64,000 nucleotides of DNA from Paranoxybacillus vitaminiphilus (GTDB lineage Bacteria; Bacillota; Bacilli; Bacillales; Anoxybacillaceae). The stretch's first letter is position 1. Each line of letters begins with the position of its first letter. Below are positions 44,365 to 54,400 of the stretch, piece after piece. A program made the position numbers and the translations under genes. The stretch is taken from positions 1 through 64,000 of the forward strand of contig NZ_QLMH01000005.1 in the NCBI RefSeq assembly GCF_003259935.1, in the 5' to 3' direction. A model generated the notes under the pieces. It worked only from the letters and a program-made list of their open reading frames with translations. It was not told the DNA's origin and did no database searches.

Positions 44365-44393
44365 TTGACAAAAATGCCATAAGAATCTATACT
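44365..44393 (+). promoter_or_regulatory. Consensus sigma-A promoter of the S-layer gene
   Basis: TTGACA at 44365-44370, 17-base spacer, TATACT at 44388-44393. Transcription should start near 44400, leaving a leader of about 115 bases before the S-layer start codon. Confidence 0.8.
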
Positions 44394-44407
44394 AGTAATT
44401 GTTTAGC

Positions 44408-44462
44408 AACTAAGTTTAAGAGAACGAGATGTAAAGAGATACATATTCTCTTAAATTTAGTT
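44408..44462 (+). promoter_or_regulatory. 17-bp stem in the 5' leader of the S-layer transcript
   Basis: AACTAAGTTTAAGAGAA (44408-44424) pairs with TTCTCTTAAATTTAGTT (44446-44462), all positions paired counting one G-U. It sits within ten bases of the predicted 5' end, where such stems protect mRNA from RNase attack. No T-run follows it, so it is not a terminator. Confidence 0.7.
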
Positions 44463-44516
44463 TTCATAAATTAAATGATATTAAGAAAATAACCATAAAG
44501 GGAGGAAATAATTCAG

Positions 44517-47500
44517 ATGGCTTACCAACCAAAGTCTTACCGTAAATTTTTGGCTGGTTCCGTTTCTGCTGCATTAGTGGCAACGGCAATCGGTCCAGTA
44601 GCCGCAAACGCTGCATCATTCAGCGACGTTAACCCTAGCGATTCTCATGCGGCAAACATCAGCGCATTAGTTGAACTCGGATACATCAAAGGTTTTGAAG
44701 ACGGTACATTCAAACCTTACAACAGCATTACACGCGGTCAAGTAGCGAAAATCTTCGCTCGCATCTTAAAAGATGCAGGTTTTGAAGTTCCTGCGGACAA
44801 ACAAGCATTCGACGATGTTCCAGTTAACAGCGCAGACAAAGAGTTAGTTGAAGCAGCTGCCATTGTGAAAGCAGCAGGCGTTATGACTGGAAGCAACGGT
44901 AAATTAAATCCGTCTGCGAACATCACTCGTGAACAAATGGCAAAAGTGCTTGTTGAAGCATTCGATTTAACAAAGCCAGATGATTTTACATCTAAAATCA
45001 CTGACTTAGACAAAGCAGATGCTTCATTCCGCGACTACATCCAAACATTGGAAGCAAACGGCGTAACAGTTGTTACTGAATACAATCCGAAAGGAACTGT
45101 TACTCGTGCAGCATTCGCATCATTCGTAAAACGTGCGATGGATGCTTCTGTTGGCGAGCTAGCAATTGAGAGTGTAACTGCACTTGATGATACAAACCGT
45201 TTCCTAGAAATTACATTCAACAGAGCGGTTTCCGGTCTTGAGCCTTCTGATATCACAGTACAAAACGCTGATACTTTAGCTAAGTATGGAGTAAAAGAAG
45301 TAAAATTATCTTCTAACGGCAAAGTAGCAACAGTTGAATTGTATTCAAAAGAAGATGCTGATGAAGTTTTAGAATATCTTGAGGATTATATTGTAAAAGT
45401 GAATGTTGACGGTAAAGTTTTAGAAGCTACATTCAACCGTCCTGCATATATAAAATCTGTAATTACTGATGTTGATGCGAACGAGCGTAAATTCGAAATC
45501 GGCGACGTAAATATTGAAGTGCCTGAAAACGTTGATTTTGACTTCTATAATGCTCTTGGACGTGAAACTCGTGTTTGGTTCAACCAAGATTTGGAGCTTG
45601 TAAAATATGCTTTTGAAGATCAAAAAGTAGTTGAAACATCTGTTAAAGTAACAAAAGAAGATGAAGAAGTAGAACTTGCTTCTGATGGCAAAAAGTATGA
45701 CCTTGCATCTGACTTTGAATTCTTCTTGAATGGAGAAGCTGATTCACTTGGTGCAGAAGGTGTTAAATATGACTACGCTAAAGTCATTTTTGACAAGAGC
45801 GGAGATGTTCAAACAATCGTTGCTTATGATGATTTAGATGATTATATCCTTACTGAAAAAGTAGAAGACACAGTTGTAATCGGATATGATGGGGACGAAG
45901 TTGACCTTGAAGATTACCTTATCGTAAAAGACGGAAAGCAAATTTCAGTTTCAGATATCAAAGAAGGCGATTTAGTATTCTTCAATGAAGATGCTGAAGA
46001 AGATGGAATTGCAATTGTTTCTAATAAATCTGTTTCTGGCAAAATTGAAAATGTATTTGAAGATTCATTTGAAATTGATGGTAAAACTTATGACTATGAA
46101 AGCAACGATGGCCTTCAGGCAAAATATCTAAGCGGCGATGAGCTTAAAGATTTAGACAGTGATGCGGCAGAGAAATTGCAAGCTGGCGGCAACGTTACTG
46201 TATACTTCAACTGGAAAGGTGAAGTAGTTGTTGTTAAAGGTACAGAAGGCGAAGTAGAATCTGCTTACACAGATGCTTATACTACAGATTCTATCCTTGC
46301 TTACCAAGATGCTAAAGGTAATGTAAGAATTGAACTTAATGTAGTAAACAAAGACGGCAAAGAAAAAACTTATGATTTCGCTGTAGACTCTCTCGATAAA
46401 GTTGTTGTACAAACAGCTGATGACGAAGTAGAGTACGAAGTTGATGAAGATGCTCCATCTGGATTCGAAATCGATGAATTTGGTCTTGGTGATGATTTCG
46501 ATGTAGATGCGAGTGGTCAAACTGACGCTGAATTTACTATTGTTGCAAAATCTGCTGGTGATGAGGAAGAGGAAGTATTCGAAATTACTGACGCTCCTTT
46601 ATTACTTGGCGTAGCAACTGACGAAGACGGAGAAGTAACAGGTCTTAAATTCTATGAAGCTGTAGAAACTTTAGAGGAAGACTTAGAGTCTGATGATAAC
46701 TATGCTTCAGCAGAAAATGGTAAGTCATACCGTGTAACAGATGATACGGTTGTAGTTGATGTGGATACTGACGCAACTTATCCAGATGCTGAGGACGTAA
46801 GCTATACTACTTGGGGCGAATTGAAGAAAAACGGCACTGATATCCCTGCGGACAGCACTATTTACTACAATGAAGATGGTTATGTAACTCACATTGTAGT
46901 AAGTGATTTAGAAGCATCTAATACTACAGAGCAAACGGCTTTAATCCAACGAATCGACAAAAATACTGATGGCGAAATCGTTCGTATTAAAGCACTTGTA
47001 AACGGTGAGTCAAAAGTACTTGCTGCAGAAAATCTTAAAGGTAGCAAAGTTGTCACTGAAAACGGCTTATTCGAAGGTTCTGTAGTTGTTTTAGAAATCA
47101 ACGATGCTAATGGAAAAGTTTCGAAAATCGTTGAAGATACAGACCGAATTGTTACAGGTTATGTAGACAATGTTGATTTTAGCAAGAAAGAGGTAACGGT
47201 TTTAACAGGCGATGGTTCTTACGTAACTGTAGCGTTAGACTCTAAAGTTGGTGAAGTTTATGATGCAACTGACGAAGATGGCGATGACTTCTCTGTAGAA
47301 GGCATCCGCGATATCGAAGAAGGCGATGCAGTTGTCATTGGTTTATCAGCTGAAGGAAGCCGATTTGCTGATGCAATTGTATTAGTTGATGCAGATGATC
47401 TTGATGAATATGGCTTCGATGATACAGATACAGCGCCATCTATTAATGTAACGGGTGTTGTTGATGGCCATGTTTATAATGATGCAGATCCTAACTTAAA

Positions 47501-47999
47501 CATCAAAGTAAGCATTACTGATGCTGGCCGAGTAGATACTAAACGTGTTAAATTAGATGGTATAGATATTACATCTGCTGCTACTGGTACAGGATATACT
47601 GTAGCAACAGACGTAGCGAATTCTGGTAACCATACGTTAGAAATTATAGCTACTGATGGTGAAGGCCATACTGCAACACAAACAATTACCTTTACAATTG
47701 ATGCTGTTGCGCCAACAGTTACACCATTAGGAAGTGGTTCAGCTGTTACTATTAATCAAGGTGAAACTGCAACTATTACATTCAGTGAACCATTAAGTGC
47801 TGATAGTAAAACTGCTGTAGAAAATGCATTATCTGCAGCAAGCGCTAACGACGGCACTTACACTTGGGATGCTCAAGGTAAAGTATTAACAATTACTGGA
47901 GCTACTGGTGGTACAACTTATTCTACCGATGTAACAGTAGATGTAACTGATGTTGCTGGTAATACTGCTTCTTCATTAGTAATTGTAAATGCTGAATAA
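44517..47999 (+). CDS. Major S-layer protein with three N-terminal SLH domains
   Basis: The 1160-residue precursor begins MAYQPKSYRKFLAGSVSAAL, very like SbsB of Geobacillus stearothermophilus, and its signal peptide ends near AANAAS. Three SLH domains cover residues 33-205 (FSDVNPSDSHAANISALVEL, FDDVPVNSADKELVEAAAIV, ITDLDKADASFRDYIQTLEA) with ITRGQ, ITREQ and VTRAA motifs. The rest is acidic and beta-rich, without cysteine, ending in Ig-like domains (PSINVTGVVDGHVYNDADPN). GGGAGG lies before the ATG. The consensus promoter, long leader and highly biased codon use indicate very strong expression. It should form the cell-covering lattice, exported via SecA2/SlaP. Confidence 0.9.
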   Translation: MAYQPKSYRKFLAGSVSAALVATAIGPVAANAASFSDVNPSDSHAANISALVELGYIKGFEDGTFKPYNSITRGQVAKIFARILKDAGFEVPADKQAFDDVPVNSADKELVEAAAIVKAAGVMTGSNGKLNPSANITREQMAKVLVEAFDLTKPDDFTSKITDLDKADASFRDYIQTLEANGVTVVTEYNPKGTVTRAAFASFVKRAMDASVGELAIESVTALDDTNRFLEITFNRAVSGLEPSDITVQNADTLAKYGVKEVKLSSNGKVATVELYSKEDADEVLEYLEDYIVKVNVDGKVLEATFNRPAYIKSVITDVDANERKFEIGDVNIEVPENVDFDFYNALGRETRVWFNQDLELVKYAFEDQKVVETSVKVTKEDEEVELASDGKKYDLASDFEFFLNGEADSLGAEGVKYDYAKVIFDKSGDVQTIVAYDDLDDYILTEKVEDTVVIGYDGDEVDLEDYLIVKDGKQISVSDIKEGDLVFFNEDAEEDGIAIVSNKSVSGKIENVFEDSFEIDGKTYDYESNDGLQAKYLSGDELKDLDSDAAEKLQAGGNVTVYFNWKGEVVVVKGTEGEVESAYTDAYTTDSILAYQDAKGNVRIELNVVNKDGKEKTYDFAVDSLDKVVVQTADDEVEYEVDEDAPSGFEIDEFGLGDDFDVDASGQTDAEFTIVAKSAGDEEEEVFEITDAPLLLGVATDEDGEVTGLKFYEAVETLEEDLESDDNYASAENGKSYRVTDDTVVVDVDTDATYPDAEDVSYTTWGELKKNGTDIPADSTIYYNEDGYVTHIVVSDLEASNTTEQTALIQRIDKNTDGEIVRIKALVNGESKVLAAENLKGSKVVTENGLFEGSVVVLEINDANGKVSKIVEDTDRIVTGYVDNVDFSKKEVTVLTGDGSYVTVALDSKVGEVYDATDEDGDDFSVEGIRDIEEGDAVVIGLSAEGSRFADAIVLVDADDLDEYGFDDTDTAPSINVTGVVDGHVYNDADPNLNIKVSITDAGRVDTKRVKLDGIDITSAATGTGYTVATDVANSGNHTLEIIATDGEGHTATQTITFTIDAVAPTVTPLGSGSAVTINQGETATITFSEPLSADSKTAVENALSAASANDGTYTWDAQGKVLTITGATGGTTYSTDVTVDVTDVAGNTASSLVIVNAE

Positions 48000-48056
48000 T
48001 TAATCTAGCTAAGATAGGTTACCAATACCATCCGAAATTTCTAGAAGATTGATAGA

Positions 48057-48092
48057 GACAGAGAGTCATTTGTTGGCTCTCTGTTTCTTATT
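48057..48092 (+). terminator. Terminator of the S-layer gene
   Basis: GACAGAGAGTC pairs with GGCTCTCTGT, followed by TTCTTATTTT. A closely similar hairpin recurs at 57982-58017 downstream of mazEF, linked to family C repeats. Confidence 0.75.
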
Positions 48093-48203
48093 TTAGTTGA
48101 TATGCTGCATGTAGTACTATTTTGTGTCGGAAAATTCATTAAATAGACGCCCATTAATACAAAAAGTACATTACCATTACCATCAGAAGGATTAATATTT
48201 TAA
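48088..48203. repeat. Direct repeat flanking the ISL3 element, left copy
   Basis: ATTTTGTGTCGGAAAATTCATTAAATAGACGCCCA is present here and, slightly changed, in 49536-49655. Both copies start with TCTTATT and end with GAATATTTTAA or TTAATATTTTAA, abutting the insertion sequence on both sides. The unit encodes nothing evident. Confidence 0.8.
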
Positions 48204-49535
48204 GGTTCTATACTAAATGTTGGGGTAAAAGAATTTCATAAAAATAAAAAGCATTTACGAAGTGCTCTCTTTTATAATGAAAGTGGCCAAACCTCATTTA
48301 AAAGGAGACTTCGTAAATGCAAGACTATTGTATCACAAAACTGATTGGATTAGAAAATGTCATTGTGTCAAATATTGTGGAAACGGATACGCATCTTGAA
48401 ATTTTGATCGAAACCAAACCTTGTCACCAAAATTGTCCTCAATGCGGGAAAAGGACGAGAGCGATTCATGATTATCGGCTACAGAAAATTCGAGACGTCA
48501 AATTTCGCGAAATGTATACGTACCTGATTTTGAAAAAGCGCCGCTATAAATGTACATCCTGTGGGAAGCGTTTCTATGAACCATATGCCTTTTTAGATCG
48601 TTATCAACGTCATACGAAACGTGTCCTTCAAGCCCTTCTCGTCAAAGTAAGAACGGTCAATTTTAAGGAAGTGGCAAAAGAGCTTGGATTAGGACACTCA
48701 ACGGTTATTCGATGGTTTGACCGTTATTATACTTATGAGAACCACTCATTACCACGAATTTTAGCCATTGATGAGTTCAAGGGGACAACCGAAAAAGGAA
48801 CATATCAATGTGTCATCGGAGATCCTCAAGGCTTCAAGGTATTGGATGTCATTCAAGATCGGAAGTTATCCACGTTAAAAGATTATTTTCGCTCTTTACC
48901 GACTCATCGTGTTCAAATGGTGGTAATGGATATGTGGCAGCCGTACAAAATATTGGCTCAACAACTCTTTCAAAATCCGATTATCATTGTAGACAAATTC
49001 CATTATGCACGTCATCACTTCTGGGCACTCGAACGAGTACGAAAGCGAGTACAAAAGTCATTCCAAGACAAAGATCGAAAATCGATGAAAAAGTTACGTT
49101 TTCTCTTACATAAACCGAAAGAGAAGCTAACCACTCGAGAACAAGAACTCCTTCAATATTATTTAGAGTTGTCCTCCGATTTAAAGAAAGCTTATCAAGT
49201 GAAAGAAGCCTTTAAAAAATGGATAACACAAAGCAATGAGCGGAATGTAAGGTCTAACTTAGAACAGCTGTATCAAGCGATGGATAAATCAGGACTGGAC
49301 GAATATCAGTACATGAAACGAACCTTTAAAAGTTGGGAGAAAGAAATTATTAATTCATTCATTTATCCTTACACTAACGGTTATTTAGAAGGGATTAACA
49401 ACAAAATTAAAGTCATCAAACAGATGTCTTATGGCATTCGCAACTTTGATCGACTCAGAAATAAGGTGTTATGTTCATTGATCTAACTTTCATATATAAA
49501 GCTATCAAGTACACCCCAACAATTGACGTAGAACC
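48204..49535. mobile_element. ISL3-family insertion sequence
   Basis: Terminal inverted repeats are GGTTCTATACTAAATGTTGG on the left and GGTTCTACGTCAATTGTTGG on the right (read inward), ending at 48204 and 49535. One transposase gene fills the interior. The eight bases next to each end do not match, so no clean target duplication is visible. Instead, diverged direct repeats of about 115 bp flank it. Confidence 0.88.
48317..49486 (+). CDS. ISL3-family transposase
   Basis: The 389-residue protein has the N-terminal zinc finger of the family (CHQNCPQCGKRT ... YKCTSCGKRFYEP), a helix-turn-helix (ELGLGHSTVIRWF) and the DDE_Tnp_ISL3 catalytic domain. The DDE residues probably include IDEFKG, VVMDMWQPY and the Glu in YTNGYLEGINNKIK. 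AAAGGAG lies before the ATG. The gene appears full length and intact, so the element may be active. Confidence 0.93.
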   Translation: MQDYCITKLIGLENVIVSNIVETDTHLEILIETKPCHQNCPQCGKRTRAIHDYRLQKIRDVKFREMYTYLILKKRRYKCTSCGKRFYEPYAFLDRYQRHTKRVLQALLVKVRTVNFKEVAKELGLGHSTVIRWFDRYYTYENHSLPRILAIDEFKGTTEKGTYQCVIGDPQGFKVLDVIQDRKLSTLKDYFRSLPTHRVQMVVMDMWQPYKILAQQLFQNPIIIVDKFHYARHHFWALERVRKRVQKSFQDKDRKSMKKLRFLLHKPKEKLTTREQELLQYYLELSSDLKKAYQVKEAFKKWITQSNERNVRSNLEQLYQAMDKSGLDEYQYMKRTFKSWEKEIINSFIYPYTNGYLEGINNKIKVIKQMSYGIRNFDRLRNKVLCSLI

Positions 49536-49655
49536 TCTTATTAGTTTGATGTGCTGTATGTAATGTTATTTTGTGTCGGAAAATTCATTAAATAGATGCC
49601 CATAATATAAAAAGTACATTATCATCGGAAGGATGAATATTTTAATTTTATACAT
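49536..49655. repeat. Direct repeat flanking the ISL3 element, right copy
   Basis: It is a diverged copy of 48088-48203, sharing TTTTGTGTCGGAAAATTCAT, AAAAAGTACATTA and GGAAGGATGAATATTTTAA. Differences of some 15 percent show that it was not produced by the present insertion event. Confidence 0.8.
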
Positions 49656-49868
49656 TTTGTCATTTGGGTATTTTCGGTATAGAATAAAGAAAAGGGAAGT
49701 GGATCAAGTTTCACATCCAATTATTTTTAATATCCTTCCTAACAACATTCTGTATAAATGCAGGTTGATTTTCCAGCATATAAAACATTGAGACTGAACG
49801 TCTTTACTTATGCTTGATTTGCAATCTGAACTTATATAGTTAAAAAATACTAGGGGAATGGTGAAAGT

Positions 49869-51137
49869 ATGAAAAAAATTACTGCACTTTTATGTACAGC
49901 CGTCATCGCAGGTATGCCTTTTACGACAGTTGCGCTGGCAAGCGGGGATAATGATGCAAACCAGGCGGAAGAAGTTCAAAATGAACAAGGCAGTACTTCT
50001 GAAGACGTTCAAAATGAGGATGTTAAAATTCTTACGTTAGATGACGTTGTTAAACGTGCATTAGACAACGATCAAAATCTTGTCGTGCTGCAGTATGAGC
50101 TTGAAGCTTTAAAAAATCAAACACTTGATGCGGTAGATGACATGAGAGATACTCAAAAAGACATTAGAGATTTGGAGAAAAAATTAGATAAACTAAAAGA
50201 TGAACGTGACCGGTTGACAGGTTTAGAGCGATTGGCGAACGGACAGGAACGAGTAGCTATTTCCGATGCCTTGGAATTACTTGACGATAAAATTACAGCT
50301 CTTGAGACGGCGATTAAGCAGCTTGAATCAGGTCAATTTCAATTGAATCTGCAGGCAGAAGAAGTGAAGGAAGGCATTTCGTTAAAACTTACTTCAACGT
50401 ACGTCAATTTGTTAAATTTGCAAAAACAAATGAATTTTACGCAAAAAGCGATTCAAACAGCGATAAATGAAGTAAAAAAAGCAGAAAAACTTTATCAATA
50501 CGGGGCAGGGTCAAAAGAGGCGGTTGATCAGGCGAAAAGACAACAAGTGGATTTAGAAAAACAATTGGAGCAGCTGCAAAAAAACTATTATTATAATTTG
50601 GCGAATCTTTCGTTTGATATTAACATCAATTACAATCCGGATTTGTATTTAACACCGGTCGATATGGAGATCGCTAGCATTACGAAAATTGAAGACTATG
50701 ATTCTGTTATTGAAGGCACGTTCCAAATGAAACGGGCAAAAGACAATTTGGAGTTGGCGAAGTATCATCGTGATGTAGCTTATGAGGACGAAGATGCAAG
50801 TGAATTTTTAAAAGCAGAAAAAGACTATAAGGTCAAAGCAGCAGAAGAAACGATTAATAAGCTATATAAAGAACTGACAACGAAGATTGATGCGTTAAAT
50901 CATAATGCCGATCTTGCAGAATTGAATTATGAAGAAGCAGTGAGAAAACTGGAAAATGTGAAAACCGATCTGGCGAATCTTGAGAAAAGATACAATGCAG
51001 GTGTTGTATCTAAATATGATTATGAGAAAGCGAAACTGCAGCTGGAACAGGCACTGTTAAATGTAGAATTGGCTAAAGCAGCGCGCTTTTTAGTGCAACA
51101 GTCTATTGAGGCTCTAGAAAAAGGTTATATACAATAG
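49869..51137 (+). CDS. Secreted TolC-family (OEP-like) coiled-coil protein
   Basis: The 422-residue product has a signal peptide (MKKITALLCTAVIAGMPFTT, cleaved near ALASG) and the pattern of TolC/OEP proteins. Two halves each contain long coiled-coil helices and the family word LTLDDVVKRALDNDQNLV at the start. The first-half KLYQYGAGSKEAVDQAKRQ and second-half RYNAGVVSKYDYEKAKLQLE are the classical TolC repeat signatures. No beta-barrel is evident. The host is a single-membrane bacterium, so it cannot be an outer membrane channel. Flanked by the S-layer gene and another SLH protein, it may be a wall- or S-layer-spanning scaffold. Start ATG follows AGGGGAATGGTG. Confidence 0.78.
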   Translation: MKKITALLCTAVIAGMPFTTVALASGDNDANQAEEVQNEQGSTSEDVQNEDVKILTLDDVVKRALDNDQNLVVLQYELEALKNQTLDAVDDMRDTQKDIRDLEKKLDKLKDERDRLTGLERLANGQERVAISDALELLDDKITALETAIKQLESGQFQLNLQAEEVKEGISLKLTSTYVNLLNLQKQMNFTQKAIQTAINEVKKAEKLYQYGAGSKEAVDQAKRQQVDLEKQLEQLQKNYYYNLANLSFDININYNPDLYLTPVDMEIASITKIEDYDSVIEGTFQMKRAKDNLELAKYHRDVAYEDEDASEFLKAEKDYKVKAAEETINKLYKELTTKIDALNHNADLAELNYEEAVRKLENVKTDLANLEKRYNAGVVSKYDYEKAKLQLEQALLNVELAKAARFLVQQSIEALEKGYIQ

Positions 51138-51143
51138 GAGAAT

Positions 51144-51220
51144 GCCGCGCACTGTGCCTCGTCCCGAAATATATCGAAAAGCTCTGCGGAGAGACATCTC
51201 TGCGGGGCTTTTCTTCTTTT
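51144..51220. repeat. Family C repeat, used as terminator
   Basis: GCACTGTGCCTCGTCCCGAA, TATATCGAAAAGCTCTGCGG, AGAGACATCTCTGCGGGGCT and TTTCTTCTTTTTT. GCTCTGCGGAGAG pairs with CTCTGCGGGGC. It follows the TolC-like gene at once. Confidence 0.8.
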
Positions 51221-51404
51221 TTCAATTCATTCATTAAGCTATAAGCGATGACGTAAATCGTTTTCAGTACAGACGTTTGTTTATAGAATCATGTCGAAAA
51301 AAGAATGATTAAATATATATTTACATGTTTGGATAATAATACTAATATTAAATTTGTACAGATTTTTTCATCTGTGAAATATACATAAGAAGGGGATCGA
51401 TAGA

Positions 51405-54400
51405 ATGTATTTATCGAAAGATTCTAAAAAGTTTTTAGCTGCCACAGTCTCTACGGTAATGGTTTCTAGTATTTCAGTCCCTTTTGTATCTGCTCAGCAA
51501 ATCAATTTCTCTGATGTAAAACCAGATGACTATTTTTATGAAGCTGTTCAAAGTTTAGCAGCGCGAAATATCATTCAAGGTTACCAAGATGGAACTTTTA
51601 AACCTTATGAAAGCGTTACCCGCGCCCAAGCAGCTAAAATGTTAGCTTTAGCTTTAGGATTAGATGTAAACAATGTAACGGATCCAGGTTTTAAAGATGT
51701 CTCAAAAACAGATTGGTTCTACGGACCGGTAGCAGCGTTAGTAAAAGAAGGGGTATTAAAAGGTTATGAGGATAAAACCTTTAAACCTTATCAAAAAATC
51801 ACCCGTGCACAAATGGCAAAAATCATTTCTTTAGGTTTTCAATTAAAAGAAAACAAGACTGATAAGCTGCCTTTTGTAGATGTAAAGACAAATGATTGGT
51901 TTGCTGGTTTCGTCGGAGCTTTATACGAAAATGGTATTACAACGGGGAAAAACAAAAATGAATTTGCACCAAACGAACCTGTCAACCGTGGGCAGATGGC
52001 GGCATTTATTTATCGTAGTGAAAAATTGAAAACTGCGACTCAAACAGGAAAGATTGAAAACATTACAAGCCATTCCGTTCAATTAAATGGAAATGAATAT
52101 GAAATTGATGATAAAGTAAAGAACATTATTAATATAGCAAACTCAGCAATCTTAAAAAATGCAAATGTCGTAGTTGAGACGAAAGGCAAGAAAGTTGCAA
52201 ATGTTAAATATTTAGAGATTACTTCATCGGGAACGAATGAGAATCTTGTTTTAGATGGTCAGCAAGGAACTATTGATGGAAATGTAAAAATAAGCGCTGA
52301 TAACATTACATTGAAAAACTTAACAATTAATGGGGATTTAGAAATCACGAAGGAATTGAAAAATAATTTCTACGCTAATAACTTGGAGGTAAAAGGAAAA
52401 ACGATTATTTCCGATAAGGATGATAATTTGCAATCTGCAGCGACCCATTTATTTTATAAATCGTTAACCTATAAACTTCCTTTAGCAAAAATGCAGGCAG
52501 CTCAAGAATCAAAAACAAACCTTGTATTCGAAAATGCTGCATTGGGTACAGTAGAGCTTGATAAACAAGATTCTTCCCTTGAGATGAAAGGAACTACAAA
52601 CGTAAAAGAAATTGTTGTTACTTCCAATGTAAGTGTTGTAGCAAGTTCAGATGTTCAAATTTCTAAACTTGTCTTAAACGATGGAGTCACCGGCATCAAA
52701 TTAAATGCTGACATAAATGAAATGGCTGTGCAAACGACAGGCAATCTGTCAATAGAGGGAAATGGAAATGTTAAAAATCTTAAAGTCGAATCAGCGGCTA
52801 ATATGGTTCTAAACACTAGCGGAAAAATTGAACAATTAGAAATTGAAAACGAAAACTCGCAAATCACTCTTAAAGCAAATGTAAGAGTTGGCAATGTTCT
52901 TGTTCCTGAAGGACTCAATATCAGCAGCATTATAAAAAACTATAATTCAGTAAAAAATCAGATTGAAAAAGTGAATGGAAGCTTGATTAATAACGGCACA
53001 ACCGGAGGAACAACAAGAAGGGGTTCCGGCGGCTCAAATAATAATCGCTCTGACAATAGTAATTCGCAAATACCAAGTGTAATTAGCCAAGCAGGCACTT
53101 ATGGACCAAGCAGCGGTCAGCTCACTATTGATGGTGATGTAACAATTAACAGCAAAGATGTTACTTTACAAAATGTGACGATCAAAGGAAACCTCGTTCT
53201 TGGTGAAGAAATTGGCGAAGGGGACGTTACCCTTAAAGGTGTTACGGTAGAAGGAAAGACCGAAGTTAAAGGCGGCGGGGAAAATAGTATCCACTTTATA
53301 GATTCCGTTTTAATGACGGTCATCGTAAATAAAAATGACGGCAAAGTTCGAATTGTTGCGGAAGGTTCAACAAGAGTTGTTGATTTACAGCTGGAATCAT
53401 TTGCTAAAGTGGAAGAAATGAATCTTACAGGAGATGCGCCTGGTTTTACAAATGTTACACTCGTAGAAAGCATCCAATCTTCCAATCCTAACCTAACAGT
53501 TCAGTTGGTTGGAAACTTTGAAACGATCAATTCTCGTGCTGCAAATGTAAAAATTGAATTGGCAGAAGAAACCGATATCGAAACATTGGTATTGAATGCG
53601 ATTGCGGCCGTTACAGGATCGGGTCGTATTGGCACGGCTGAAATTAATGCAGAGGGAATTACATTATCACAACGACCAAGAAATCTAGTATTGCAAATTC
53701 CAAACGGCCGAGTTCAAATCGGCGATGAAGAAGTGACCGGAAGCTATTCCGATGTTGATAAGACAACAATTAAGGGAATTAAGGCAACTCAAGGAGTTAT
53801 TGATATTGAGTTAGGAGATTATGTCGCTGATTTAACAATTGACGATTTTAAGGTCACAGCGAAGATGGGGGATCAAGACGTAACACTGGAAAATCTCGAA
53901 TACGATCCTAATAAAAAACGAATTACTTACGATCCAATTCCATTGACTTCTGGAAATCTTGGCAAGGAAGTTGAAATTACAGTTGCCCCTGCTGATGGTA
54001 CGGAGAAATTAGAAGGGGAGCCGCAAACAACGAAAGTACAGTTGAATACGGGATTTGAAGGATATATTACAGATATTTACGGAGTCGGTGTAGAAGGCCT
54101 TACGATTAAATTCCGCAAAGGTTCTGATGCAAGAGAAGGCGAAGTAGTGAAAGAAGTGACAACAGGTAAGTACGGATACTACTCTGTTTCACTTGAGCCG
54201 GGTACGTATACTGGGGAGATTTCAGGACGAGGATTTGTCACTTCATATATGTTCGCCGTTGCGCCGGATGATCAATATAATGTGAATCAAAATGAGACGG
54301 CGATTCGTGCTGCGGCTACGAGCGAAGTGAAAATTATGCTAACTTGGAATGAAAAACCGTATGATATTGACTCTCATTTAATAGGTCCAACTCCTGATGG

